From JAATFS01 sp037145635 (GTDB taxonomy: Bacteria > Pseudomonadota > Gammaproteobacteria > Xanthomonadales > Xanthomonadaceae), in NCBI GenBank assembly GCA_037145635.1, contig JBBCXB010000003.1, positions 124,001 to 188,000 of the forward strand: DNA of 64,000 bases, read 5' to 3'. Both the position numbers and the translations under genes were made by a program. Under the pieces are notes generated by a model. That model was not told the origin of the DNA. It saw only the letters and a list, made by a program, of their open reading frames with translations, and did no database searches. This document shows positions 35,953 through 44,833 of this stretch, in pieces. Every line of letters begins with the position of its first letter. Position 1 is the first letter of the stretch.

Positions 35953-37794
35953 ATGTCCCTGCGTGACTACGCGCGCAAGCGCCGCTTCGACCAGACGCCC
36001 GAGCCGGCGGCGGCCGCCCCGGCTGCTTCGCACCGGCGCCCGATCTTCGTGGTGCAGCTGCACCACGCCAGCTCGCGCCACTACGATTTCCGGCTCGAAG
36101 CCGACGGCGTGCTCAAGAGCTGGGCCGTGCCCAAGGGGCCTTCGCTGCGGGTGGGCGAGAAGCGCCTGGCGGTGCAGGTCGAGGACCACCCGGTGTCCTA
36201 CGCCACCTTCGCCGGCGACATACCCGAGGGCCACTACGGGGCCGGCCATGTCGACGTGTTCGACCATGGCACCTGGACCTGCACGGGCGATCCGCTGCAG
36301 GCGCTGGCGGCCGGCAAGCTGGATTTCGTGCTGCACGGCGAGCGCCTCAACGGCGGCTGGAAGCTGGTACGCACCGTGTTGCGCGGCAAGCAGCCGCAAT
36401 GGCTGCTGATCAAGCGCGACGACGCCCACGCCGCCGACCGGGAGGCCGACGACCTGGTGGACGCTGCGCCGTCGGTCGCGCGCGCCGTCCCGTCCACCGC
36501 CGCCCGGCGCACCGCGACCGCAGGCGCGCGGCCGCGCGGTTCTGCGGCGACCAAAGCAGTCAAGGCAACCAAGGCAACTAAAGCAACCAAAGCAGTCAAG
36601 GCAGTCAAAGCAGCCAAGAAAGCAACCAAAGCAGTCAAAGCAGTGAAGGCAGTGAAGGCAGCCAAGCCGGCCAAGGCCATCAAGACGACCAGAGCGACCA
36701 GGACTGCCAGGAACCCCCCACCCGCCCAGCCGACTGAAGTCGCCCCGGCGGCAACGTCTGCCAGCGCCATCCCCGTCTCCGCCGGCGGCCATGCTGCGCA
36801 GTCGTCGGCGCAGCGCGCCGGCCGCAGAGCCGGCACGAACGCGACGCGTGGCAAGGCCGGCACGGGCGAAGCGTTGTCGGCCAAGGCGGCCCCGCCCACG
36901 GCGTCCGACGCAGGCGCCGCCGCCGCGGACGCGGTGAAGATCACCCACCCCGAGCGCGTGGTGTATCCGGCCACGGGCCTGACCAAGGGCGACGTCGCCG
37001 CGTACTACCGCGCGATCGCGCCCTGGCTGCTGCCGGAGATCGCGCGGCGCCCGCTGTCGCTGCTGCGCTGCCCGGACGGGGCCGGCGACGAGTGCTTCTT
37101 CCAGAAACACCAGAGCCGTGCGCTGGGCGACCACGTGCACGCGGTGCCGTTGCGGCAGAAGAGCGGCGTGGAGGACTACCTGTACGTGGACGATGTCGCC
37201 GGCCTGCTCGAGCTGGTGCAGATGAACACCCTGGAGCTGCATCCCTGGGGCTCGACCGTCGACGACGCCGAGCATCCGGACCGGCTGGTATTCGACCTGG
37301 ATCCCGGTGACGGGGTGAGCTGGGCGCAGGTGAAGGACGCCGCGCGCGACATCCGCGCGCGGCTGCGCGAGGCCGGGCTGGAGAGCTTCGTGCGCCTGTC
37401 CGGCGGCAAGGGCCTGCACGTGGTGGTGCCGCTGCAGCCGTCCGCCGGCTGGGACCAGGCCCGCGAGTTCTGCGAGGCGTTCGCGCAGGCGCTGGTCCAG
37501 CACGCTCCCGAGCGCTACGTGGCGACCATGAGCAAGGCCCGGCGCCGCGGCGTCATCTTCGTGGACTGGCTGCGCAACGGCCGCGGCAACACCAGCGTGT
37601 GCTCGTGGTCGCTGCGCGCGCGCGAGGGCGCCCCCGTGGCGGTACCGTTGCGCTGGGAGGAACTGGCGCGGATCGCCTCGCCGCAGGCGTTCCCCCTGGC
37701 CAAGGCGCTGCAGCGCGCCGCGCGCCTGCGCGAGCACCCGTGGAAGGAACTGGCGACCCTGCGGCAACGCCTGCCCGGCAGCACGGAGGAGTGA
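35953..37794 (+). CDS. ligD: LigD-like end-joining protein: phosphoesterase and polymerase domains, no ligase domain
   Basis: 613 residues. The N-terminal ~155 residues form a 3'-phosphoesterase (FVVQLHHASSRHYDFRLEAD, WAVPKGPSL, GHYGAGHVDVFDHG). A Lys/Ala/Thr/Val-rich linker (roughly 165-325) follows. The C-terminal ~290 residues are the LigD polymerase/primase domain (ITHPERVVYP, FDLDPGDG with the metal-binding aspartates near 446-448, RLSGGKGLHVVVPL). Typical LigD is about 830-870 residues with a central ATP-dependent ligase domain (KYDG-type lysine motif); that domain is missing here. It may depend on another ligase, or act as an end-processing polymerase. No Ku gene is in the window. Confidence 0.82.
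   Translation: MSLRDYARKRRFDQTPEPAAAAPAASHRRPIFVVQLHHASSRHYDFRLEADGVLKSWAVPKGPSLRVGEKRLAVQVEDHPVSYATFAGDIPEGHYGAGHVDVFDHGTWTCTGDPLQALAAGKLDFVLHGERLNGGWKLVRTVLRGKQPQWLLIKRDDAHAADREADDLVDAAPSVARAVPSTAARRTATAGARPRGSAATKAVKATKATKATKAVKAVKAAKKATKAVKAVKAVKAAKPAKAIKTTRATRTARNPPPAQPTEVAPAATSASAIPVSAGGHAAQSSAQRAGRRAGTNATRGKAGTGEALSAKAAPPTASDAGAAAADAVKITHPERVVYPATGLTKGDVAAYYRAIAPWLLPEIARRPLSLLRCPDGAGDECFFQKHQSRALGDHVHAVPLRQKSGVEDYLYVDDVAGLLELVQMNTLELHPWGSTVDDAEHPDRLVFDLDPGDGVSWAQVKDAARDIRARLREAGLESFVRLSGGKGLHVVVPLQPSAGWDQAREFCEAFAQALVQHAPERYVATMSKARRRGVIFVDWLRNGRGNTSVCSWSLRAREGAPVAVPLRWEELARIASPQAFPLAKALQRAARLREHPWKELATLRQRLPGSTEE
36551..36715 (+). repeat. Internal Lys-Ala repeat of the LigD linker
   Basis: Imperfect tandem repeats of 9-12 bases (core GCAGTCAAAGC / GCAACCAAAGC) encode successive KAVKA/KATKA units, like the C-terminal tails of histone H1-type proteins. 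The unit is in frame, so length can change without a frameshift. Confidence 0.7.
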
Positions 37795-38150
37795 CCGCGG
37801 GTCCCGGGGGCGAGCTCATTCCAGCCGCAGATGCGGATCGGGCCATCGGCTGAAAGACCGCAGGACCGCACGAAGCATCCAACTCTCTCCTCCGCAGCCC
37901 TTGCGATGACTGGCGAGGCGTCAGCGTGCCGGGGACGGGCGGGAAGCGGCACTCCGGAGATGCCGCGGCAGCCGGTCGGAGGACAGGACATCTGCCGCGC
38001 CGAGGAGTGGTCCCCCCGGCCACGCCGATACCTGCTGCCGAAGCCGATGATCGTGCCGATGTCCAGCCATTCGCTTCAGGGCGAGCGACGAGCGACGAGG
38101 TTCAACGCTGGCCGACGCCGGGCCGAAGCCGGGCGTCGTCGGTGCCGCGG
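37795..38150. other. Intergenic region, nothing recognised
   Basis: 356 bases between the convergent ligD and dld genes. No plausible gene, and only weak GC-rich hairpins are seen. Confidence 0.5.
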
Positions 38151-39866
38151 TTAGTGCTCTCCGCCGCAACTGCCCCAATGGCGTTCCTTCGGGGTCTGGC
38201 CGATGCCGGGGTTGAAGCTGTTGGTCGGGTCGAGCTCGCGGTAGAAGCGCTCCAGCGCCGGCTTGGCGCGGTACAGGTGGCCGACGTTGTGCTCGGCCGG
38301 GTACTCGGCGCCGCGGCGGTCCAGCAGCGCCCACATCGCGTGCTCGATCGCCAGCGGGTCGTGGCCCTTGCGCACGATGTAGTCCTGGTGGAACACGTGG
38401 CAGAAGAAGTGCCCGTAGTACAGCCGCGCCTCCAGCGTGGCGGCGATCTCCGGCGGCAGCGTCTCCACCCAGTCGCGGTCGTCGCGGCGCAGCGCCACGT
38501 CCAGCGCCACGATGTCCTCGACCGTGCGCCGGTGGGTGTCGCGGTAGCGCACCGCCGCGCCGGCTACCGCGAAGCGGTGCAGGAAGGCCTTGCGGCCTTC
38601 GTCGGCGTCGCACTGGAAATAGGCGCCGCTGGTGCTGGCCGCGAAGTGCTGCTTGAGGAAGTAGTCGGTCTGCGGTACGTCCGCCTGCGCCACCCGCAGC
38701 AGCAGGTGGTGCTCGAAGCGGTCGCGGTACTCGCGCATGCGCCGCGGCAGGTGGCTCGGCAGCAGCGCCATCAGCGCCTGCATCGCCTTGTCGGTGACGC
38801 CGCGCAGGCCGAGCGACTCGAACACGCCGTCGATGCGGCTCTTCAGGGCGAACGCCCGCGGCACCTTGTCGGTGCCGAAGCGGTCGATCAACAGGAAGGT
38901 GTCCTTGCCGTAGCGGGCGCCGATGTCGAAGGCGTCGCGGTGGATGTACTCGCCGGAGATCGGCAGCCGGTCGAAGGTGGTCAGCAGGGTGCGGCGGATC
39001 TCGGTCAGGTCGTCCGGGCGGTTGCTGCCGATATAGAACACCGTGCTGTCCTCGCGCGGGAAGGTGTCCAGCCGCACCGCGAACACGCACAGCCGCCCGG
39101 CCGAGCCGGCCGCCTCGTAGTGGCGCACCGGGTCGGCGTTGAAGCGCGCCGGCGTCGGCGCATCCACCTGGCGCACGTGCTCGCCGTAGTGCGGGTCGGA
39201 GGCGGCCCGCGCCGGGTCGTCGGCGATGTCGCTTTCGGTGTAGTCGCCGGCCTGCAGCCGCCCCAGGATCTGTTCCGGGGTGTCGCCCAGCGCGATGCCC
39301 AGGTGGTTCACCAGCCGCAGCCGGCCGTCGGCGCCGACCTGCGCGAACAGCGCCAGCTGGGTGTAGGCCGGGCCGCGCCGCACCAGCGCGCCGCCGGAGT
39401 TGTTGCACACCCCGCCCAGCACCGAGGCGCCGATGCACGAGGAGCCGATCACCGAATGCGGTTCGCGCCCGAGCGGGCGCAACCGCTGCTCCAGCGTGTC
39501 CAGCGTGGCGCCGGGCAGGCACACCACCTGGCGGCCGTCGTGGATCAGCTGCACGCCGGTCAGGCGCAGCGTGCTGATCAGCACGATCGGGCGGTCGTAG
39601 CCGTCGCCGTCCGGGGTGGAACCGCCGGTCAGGCCGGTGTTGGCGGCCTGCAGGAGCACGATGCAGTCGGCGGCCACCACGGCCTGCAGCACCCGCCACA
39701 GTTCCAGCAGCGTGCCGGGCCGCGCCACCGCCAGCACCTGGCCCTCGCCGAAGCGGTAGCCCTTGCGGAAGCGCCGCGTGGCCTTGTCGCCGGTGAGCAC
39801 GTGGGCGTTGCCGACGGTCTCGCGCAGCTGGCGCAGCAGGGCCTCGGCGGTGAGCGGTGCGGTCAT
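38151..39866 (-). CDS. dld: Quinone-dependent D-lactate dehydrogenase
   Basis: 571 residues, the same length as E. coli Dld. The FAD-binding PCMH domain contains LLQAANTGLTGGSTPDGDGYDR and GSSCIGASVLGGVCNNSGGALVRRGP. The C-terminal membrane-associated cap and HHLLLRV-ADVPQTDYFL segments follow, with EHNVGHLYRAKPAL near the end. It oxidises D-lactate to pyruvate at the inner membrane and passes electrons to quinone. GAGGAA lies 6 bases upstream of the ATG. The gene follows lldD by 9 bases in a lactate operon (lldP/lldR upstream), so it gives the cell use of both lactate isomers. Confidence 0.93.
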   Translation of the reverse strand: MTAPLTAEALLRQLRETVGNAHVLTGDKATRRFRKGYRFGEGQVLAVARPGTLLELWRVLQAVVAADCIVLLQAANTGLTGGSTPDGDGYDRPIVLISTLRLTGVQLIHDGRQVVCLPGATLDTLEQRLRPLGREPHSVIGSSCIGASVLGGVCNNSGGALVRRGPAYTQLALFAQVGADGRLRLVNHLGIALGDTPEQILGRLQAGDYTESDIADDPARAASDPHYGEHVRQVDAPTPARFNADPVRHYEAAGSAGRLCVFAVRLDTFPREDSTVFYIGSNRPDDLTEIRRTLLTTFDRLPISGEYIHRDAFDIGARYGKDTFLLIDRFGTDKVPRAFALKSRIDGVFESLGLRGVTDKAMQALMALLPSHLPRRMREYRDRFEHHLLLRVAQADVPQTDYFLKQHFAASTSGAYFQCDADEGRKAFLHRFAVAGAAVRYRDTHRRTVEDIVALDVALRRDDRDWVETLPPEIAATLEARLYYGHFFCHVFHQDYIVRKGHDPLAIEHAMWALLDRRGAEYPAEHNVGHLYRAKPALERFYRELDPTNSFNPGIGQTPKERHWGSCGGEH

Positions 39867-39875
39867 GGCGGTTCC

Positions 39876-41036
39876 TCAGGGCGACACGGTCGATTCGCGG
39901 GTGACCCGCGCCAGCGAGTCGCGCGAGATCTCGCCGATCGAGCGTGCGCCGGTCAGCGTCATCGCCACCCGCATCTCCTTCTCGACCAGCGACAGCAGGT
40001 TCTCCACGCCGGCCTGGCCGCCGGCCGCCAGCGCGTAGACGAAGGCGCGGCCCAGCAGCACGCTGTCGGCGCCGAGCGCGATCATGCGCACCACGTCCAG
40101 GCCGCTGCGGATGCCGGAATCGGCCAGGATCTTCAGCTCGCCCTTGACCGCATCGGCGATCGCCGGCAATGCGCGCGCGCTGGACAGCACGCCGTCGAGC
40201 TGGCGGCCGCCGTGGTTGGAGACCACGATGCCGTCGGCGCCGAAGCGCACCGCGTCGCGCGCGTCGTCCGGGTCGAGGATGCCCTTGATCACCATCGGCC
40301 CGGTCCAGAACTCGCGGATCCACTCCAGGTCCTTCCACGAGATCGACGGGTCGAAATTGGTCGCCAGCCAGCCGATGTAGTCCTGCAGGCCGGTGGGGTT
40401 GCCGCGGTAGGTCGAGATGTTGCCGAGGTCGTGCGGGCGGCCGAGCAGGCCCACGTCCCACGCCCAGCGCGGGTGCGTCACCGCCTGCGTCATGCGCCGC
40501 AGCGCCGCGTTCGGCCCGCTCATGCCCGAGTGCGCGTCGCGGTAGCGCGCGCCGGGCGTGGGCATGTCCACGGTGAACACCAGCGTGGTGACGCCGGCGG
40601 CCTTGGCGCGCTCCAGCGCATTGCGCATGAAGCCGCGGTCCTTGAGCACGTAGAGCTGGAACCACATCGGCCGGTCGATCGCAGGTGCCACTTCCTCGAT
40701 CGGGCACACCGACACCGTGGACAGCGTGAACGGGATGCCGCGCGCGGCGGCCGCACGCGCGGCCTGCACCTCGCCGCGGCGCGCGTACATGCCGGTCAGC
40801 CCGACCGGCGCCAGCGCCACCGGCAGCGCCAGGCGCTCGCCGAACAGCTCGGTCTCCAGGCTCAGGTCGGCCATGTTGCGCAGCACGCGCTGGCGCAGCG
40901 CGATGTCGGCCAGGTCGGCCACGTTGCGCCGCAGCGTGTGCTCGGCGTAGGCGCCGCCGTCGATGTAGTGGAACAGGAACGGCGGCAGCCGGCGCTGGGC
41001 GGCGGCGCGGTAGTCGGTGGAGGCGGAGATGATCAT
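39876..41036 (-). CDS. lldD: FMN-dependent L-lactate dehydrogenase
   Basis: 386 residues. This alpha-hydroxy-acid oxidase-family enzyme begins MIISASTDYRAAAQRRLPPFLFHYIDGGAYAE and includes APVGLTGMYARRGEVQAA, FQLYVLKDRGFM, VDMPTPGARYRD, and the catalytic-His motif SNHGGRQLDG with DSGIRSGLDVVRM and GRAFVYALAAGG that contact FMN. It oxidises L-lactate to pyruvate at the membrane, feeding quinone. dld follows by 9 bases, so they share a transcript. The promoter probably lies in the 241-bp gap to lldR or further upstream at lldP. Confidence 0.95.
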   Translation of the reverse strand: MIISASTDYRAAAQRRLPPFLFHYIDGGAYAEHTLRRNVADLADIALRQRVLRNMADLSLETELFGERLALPVALAPVGLTGMYARRGEVQAARAAAARGIPFTLSTVSVCPIEEVAPAIDRPMWFQLYVLKDRGFMRNALERAKAAGVTTLVFTVDMPTPGARYRDAHSGMSGPNAALRRMTQAVTHPRWAWDVGLLGRPHDLGNISTYRGNPTGLQDYIGWLATNFDPSISWKDLEWIREFWTGPMVIKGILDPDDARDAVRFGADGIVVSNHGGRQLDGVLSSARALPAIADAVKGELKILADSGIRSGLDVVRMIALGADSVLLGRAFVYALAAGGQAGVENLLSLVEKEMRVAMTLTGARSIGEISRDSLARVTRESTVSP

Positions 41037-41277
41037 GGGCGGTCCAGGGCGGTAACGGGGGGGCGGTCAGGCCAGGCGGCAGGGCCGGGGCTGCGGAACG
41101 GCAGGGCGGTCACGAGGCGGGCCTTCGCGCGCCGCGGAGGTCGCGCCCCACCGTGCAGCGGCGCGCGGCCGGCCCGCGCGGCGATGCGGGTGGCGGTGCA
41201 CGCCTTCGTGGCCGTTCGCGGCGGGGGTCCGGCGGGTCTGCGGGCGTGCATCGTGGGGCGGGCTCCAGGTCGCGACA

Positions 41278-42039
41278 CTAGGCCTGCGCCGCCGGCAGCC
41301 GCGAGGCGCGCGCGCGGCGCGCGTCGTCCTCGTCCAGGGTCCGCAGCGAGCGGTGCACGAATTCCAGGTGCGCATGCGCGGAGGCGCGCGCGCGCTCCGC
41401 GTCGCCGGCGAGGATGGCGTCCATCATCTCGCGGTGCTGCACCGACAGCGGCGCGAACGTGCGCGGCGACAGGTACAGCTTCTCGCGGCTCTGCGAGATG
41501 TTGGTCTGCAGCAGGTCGAACAGCCCGCGCATCACCTGCAGCAGCACCAGGTTGTGCGAGGCCTCGGCGATGGACAGGTGGAAGGCGGCATCCGCGCGCG
41601 CCTCGCCGGCCGGGTCCTGGCGGCCGTGCGCCTGCATCATCGTCTCGAACGCGGCGGCGATGCGCGCGCGGTCGTCGTCGGTGGCGCGCAGCGCGGCGTG
41701 CCAGGCGGTGGCGCCTTCCAGCGCGTGGCGGGTCTCGAGCACGTCGAAGCGGTACTCCGGGTCGCCCTGGAACAGCGGGAAGAACGGCACCAGCGGCTCC
41801 ACCACCACCTGCTCCGGCGCCGGCGGCCCCTGCACGTAGGTGCCGCCGCCGACCCGCGCGCGCAGCAGGCCCTGGCTGGCCAGCTGCTGCAGCGCCTCGC
41901 GCAGCGCCGTGCGCGAGACCCCCAGCTCCAGCGCCAGCGCGCGCTCGGCCGGCAGGCGGTCGCCGGGCCGCAGCCCGCGCTGGTCGATGAGCGCGCGCAG
42001 CTGCGCGGCGATGCGGTCGGAGAGGCGCTGGGCGTTCAT
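41278..42039 (-). CDS. lldR: Lactate-responsive repressor LldR (FadR-family GntR)
   Basis: 253 residues. The N-terminal winged helix (QLRALIDQRGLRPGDRLPAERALALELGVSRTALREALQQL) is joined to an FCD all-helical effector domain (FHLSIAEASHNLVL, SREKLY, HREMMDAI, with His residues that bind metal and carboxylate). Neighbouring lldP, lldD and dld identify it as LldR, which releases DNA when L-lactate binds. Two TGGT-N3-ACCA palindromes around the lldP promoter fit this family's operator. The lldP stop lies 88 bases beyond its start. Confidence 0.9.
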   Translation of the reverse strand: MNAQRLSDRIAAQLRALIDQRGLRPGDRLPAERALALELGVSRTALREALQQLASQGLLRARVGGGTYVQGPPAPEQVVVEPLVPFFPLFQGDPEYRFDVLETRHALEGATAWHAALRATDDDRARIAAAFETMMQAHGRQDPAGEARADAAFHLSIAEASHNLVLLQVMRGLFDLLQTNISQSREKLYLSPRTFAPLSVQHREMMDAILAGDAERARASAHAHLEFVHRSLRTLDEDDARRARASRLPAAQA

Positions 42040-42127
42040 CGCCGCATTGTCGCCTGTCGCGCGCGCAGGCGGCGTGCGCCCGGCTGCCGCAGGGGGGCGT
42101 GAGCGCGCTGCACGCCGGGCCGGCCGC

Positions 42128-43807
42128 TCACGGGATCATCCAGGTGAACACATAGGCCTGCAGCGTGGTGATCAGCCCCACCATCACGCAGAAGATCAGG
42201 CTGTGGCGCACGGTGAAGCGGAACAGGTCCGACTCCTTGCCGGCCAGGCCCGCCGCCGCGCAGGCGATGGCGATCGACTGCGGCGAGATCATCTTGCCGG
42301 TCACCCCGCCGGTGGTGTTAGCCGCCACCAGCAGCACGTCGGACACGCCGATCTGTTGCGCGGTGGTGGCCTGCAGCGCCGAGAACAGCGCGTTGGACGA
42401 GGTGTCCGAGCCGGTCAGGAACACGCCCAGCCAGCCCAGGAACGGCGAGAAGAACGTGAACGCGTGCCCGGTGTGGGCCAGCGCCAGCGCCAGCGTCGCC
42501 GACAGCCCCGAGTAGTTGGCGATGAAGGCGAACGCCAGCACCATGCCGATCGAGTAGATCGGCGTGCGCAGCTCGGCCAGGGTCTCGCCGAAGGTCGCCA
42601 GCGCCGCGCGCGGCTTCATCCGCAGCGCGACGATCGCGATCAGCGCCGCGATCAGGATCGCGGTGCCAGTGGCCGAGAACCAGTCGAACTTGTAGACCGC
42701 CTCGTAGGCGGTGGGCGCCGGCACGATCGGCGGCATCTTCTGCACCAGCGTGTCGAGGTAGGGCACGTGCAGCTTGAACACCCAGTGTTCCAGCGCGCCG
42801 CCCTTGGCGAACAGGTCCTTGAACGGCTTGATGCTCCACAGCGTGACCATCGCGGTCAGGATCAGGAACGGCGACCACGCCTTGGCGATCTGGCCGGCGC
42901 GGTAGCGCGGCGGCGGCAGGGCGGCAGTGGCAGTGGCAGCGGTCCCGCCGGCCGGCGCGGCGGCCGGGGCGTCGTCGAAGCGGAAGATCCGCACCGGCTT
43001 CCAGGTGCGCAGGAACAGCGTCAGGCACACCAGCGAGACCAGCGAGGCGGTGATGTCCGGCAGCTCGGGTCCGATGAAGTTGGAGGTCAGGTACTGCACG
43101 ATCGCGAACGAGCCGCCGGCCACCAGCACCGCCGGCCAGGTCTCCTTGACGCCGCGCCAGCCGTCCATGATCGCCATGATCCAGAACAGCACGATGATCG
43201 TCAGGAATGGCAGCTGGCGCCCCGCCATCTGCCCGATCTCGAACGGGTCCAGCCCGGTGACCTGGCCGGCGACGATGATCGGGATGCCCATCGCGCCGAA
43301 CGCCACCGGCGCGGTGTTGACGATCAGGCACAGGCCGGCCGCGTACAGCGGCCGGAACCCCAGCCCCACCAGCAGCGCGGCGGTGATCGCCACCGGCGCG
43401 CCGAAGCCGGCCGCGCCCTCCAGGAACGCGCCGAACGCGAAGCCCACCATCAGCATCTGCAGGCGCTGGTCCTCGGTGACCGACAGGATCGAGGCGCGGA
43501 TCACGTCGAACTGCCCGGTGCGCACCGCGACCTTGTACAGGAACACCGCGCCGATGATGATCCAGGCGATCGGCCACAGCCCGTAGACGAAGCCGTAGGC
43601 GCCGGCCGCCAGCGCGCGCTCCACCGGCATCTTGTAGAACAGCAGCGCCACCGCCAGCGCGATCGCCACCGTCAGCGTGCCGGCCAGCCAGCCCTTCATC
43701 CGCAGCACGGCGAGGGCGACGAAGAAGAACGCGATCGGCAGCAGCGCGACCAGGCTCGACAACCAGAGGTTGCCGGCCGGATCGTAGAGTTGTTCCCAGG
43801 CCTGCAT
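42128..43807 (-). CDS. lldP: L-lactate permease
   Basis: 559 residues with about 13 transmembrane helices. Family landmarks are YGLWPIAWIIIGAVFLYKVAV, GAFLEGAAGFGAPVAITAALL, IPIIVAGQVTGLD, GVFLTGSDTSSNALFSALQ and ISPQSIAIACAAAGL. It imports lactate with H+ across the inner membrane. The ATG at 43807 has GGGAGTGGGAT upstream and removes a non-protein-like N-terminal stretch. It heads the lactate operon. The promoter and two LldR-type operators lie just upstream. Confidence 0.93.
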   Translation of the reverse strand: MQAWEQLYDPAGNLWLSSLVALLPIAFFFVALAVLRMKGWLAGTLTVAIALAVALLFYKMPVERALAAGAYGFVYGLWPIAWIIIGAVFLYKVAVRTGQFDVIRASILSVTEDQRLQMLMVGFAFGAFLEGAAGFGAPVAITAALLVGLGFRPLYAAGLCLIVNTAPVAFGAMGIPIIVAGQVTGLDPFEIGQMAGRQLPFLTIIVLFWIMAIMDGWRGVKETWPAVLVAGGSFAIVQYLTSNFIGPELPDITASLVSLVCLTLFLRTWKPVRIFRFDDAPAAAPAGGTAATATAALPPPRYRAGQIAKAWSPFLILTAMVTLWSIKPFKDLFAKGGALEHWVFKLHVPYLDTLVQKMPPIVPAPTAYEAVYKFDWFSATGTAILIAALIAIVALRMKPRAALATFGETLAELRTPIYSIGMVLAFAFIANYSGLSATLALALAHTGHAFTFFSPFLGWLGVFLTGSDTSSNALFSALQATTAQQIGVSDVLLVAANTTGGVTGKMISPQSIAIACAAAGLAGKESDLFRFTVRHSLIFCVMVGLITTLQAYVFTWMIP

Positions 43808-43894
43808 ATCCCACTCCCATGGGCCGTGGCGACCCCGGTCGGGGCGGTCGCGGTGGTGGGCGACGGGCCGGGACCTGCGCCGTGTCGTCCGAGT

Positions 43895-43909
43895 AATGGT
43901 CATACCAAT
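43895..43909 (-). promoter_or_regulatory. LldR-type operator, promoter-proximal
   Basis: The core TGGT-CAT-ACCA (43897-43907) within AATGGTCATACCAAT matches the FadR/PdhR/LldR operator pattern TGGT-N3-ACCA. Its centre is about 29 bp downstream of the predicted start of lldP transcription. Confidence 0.6.
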
Positions 43910-43937
43910 CTAGGATCGGTGCGACCGAATGCCGCGG

Positions 43938-43966
43938 ATTACACTCCCTGCAGGCGGGAAGGTCAA
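43938..43966 (-). promoter_or_regulatory. Sigma-70-type promoter of lldP
   Basis: Minus-strand -35 TTGACC (43961-43966) and -10 TGTAAT (43938-43943) are separated by exactly 17 bp, so transcription would begin near 43931 and read into lldP. It lies between the two operators. Confidence 0.6.
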
Positions 43967-44001
43967 TTAAGCCTTTGGTATCAGATGGTTCTCAGTCGTC
44001 T

Positions 44002-44016
44002 ATTGGTATTACCAAT
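44002..44016 (-). promoter_or_regulatory. LldR-type operator, upstream
   Basis: ATTGGT-ATT-ACCAAT is a perfect 15-bp palindrome of the TGGT-N3-ACCA type, centred about 78 bp upstream of the predicted lldP start and 107 bp from the other operator. Confidence 0.65.
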
Positions 44017-44031
44017 TAGCGGGGCCGAGCA

Positions 44032-44601
44032 TCACCAGACGAACGGCAGCAACCGCCAGCTGTGTGCCGCGTAGTCCGGGTACTCCTCCGGGAAGGCGCG
44101 GGTCAGCATCGCTTCTTCCACCCGGATACGGCGCAGGAACGCCCAGGTCACCGCCAGCGCGATCACTGCCAGCGACAGCCCGTTGCCCAGCCCCACGCCC
44201 AGCCCGTAGAACGCCAGCAGCACCCCGGTGTAGGACGGATGGCGCAGCCAGCGGTAGGGCCCGCGGCGGATCAGCCGGTGCCCCTGCTGGATGGTCACGT
44301 CCACGGTGAACCAGCGCGCCAGCACCCGGATCGCCCACAGCCGCAGCGCCAGGCCGCCGGCCACCAGCGCGCAGCCGGCCCAGCGCAGCGGTTCCTGCAG
44401 GTGCGCGGGGAAGTGCCCGATGCCGAGGATGGACAGCCCCACCGCCAGCGCGATGGCGGCATACAGCACCCGCCACAGCAGCTTCAGCGTGCCCTGGTCC
44501 TGCGCACCCCCGTCGGCGGCGCGGCGGCGACGGCTGATCAGCATTTCGTAGCCGCCCCAGGCCAGGTTGAGGACGAGGAACAACGTATCGGGAAGCTGCA
44601 T
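44032..44601 (-). CDS. Isoprenylcysteine carboxylmethyltransferase-like membrane protein
   Basis: 189 residues with four to five hydrophobic segments and the C-terminal signature RRGPYRWLRHPSYTG plus RVEEAMLTRAFPEEYPDYAAH, typical of the ICMT / phospholipid-methyltransferase-like superfamily. These enzymes use S-adenosylmethionine on membrane substrates; bacterial members rarely have a known substrate. GGAG stands 8 bases upstream of the ATG. It is adjacent to but not part of the lactate operon. Confidence 0.72.
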   Translation of the reverse strand: MQLPDTLFLVLNLAWGGYEMLISRRRRAADGGAQDQGTLKLLWRVLYAAIALAVGLSILGIGHFPAHLQEPLRWAGCALVAGGLALRLWAIRVLARWFTVDVTIQQGHRLIRRGPYRWLRHPSYTGVLLAFYGLGVGLGNGLSLAVIALAVTWAFLRRIRVEEAMLTRAFPEEYPDYAAHSWRLLPFVW

Positions 44602-44833
44602 GGTACGACTCCGTGGAAGATCGGAAGGAACGGGAGGGACCGCCACCGGGGCGGCGCACATCGACAGCCGGCACACGAACGCTATTGGGTCGCCGCCCTC
44701 GGGGGGCAAGCCGGCACCGGGCCATTGTGGATCTGCGCGCCGTGCGCGGCAGGGGCCGCTCGTCACCGATCCCACCTGCCGGAAGTCACTTTCGGCGTGC
44801 CGGCCATTGCCGACCGGCGCGAGCGACCGCAGC

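Noticed and set aside
36551..36715. Short repeats resembling a CRISPR or VNTR array
   Set aside because: The repeats are in frame within the LigD gene, only 9-12 bases long and without spacers. They encode Lys-Ala units.
37921..40707. A 928-residue minus-strand frame spanning dld and lldD
   Set aside because: It is an out-of-frame reading of two well-recognised enzymes on the same strand.
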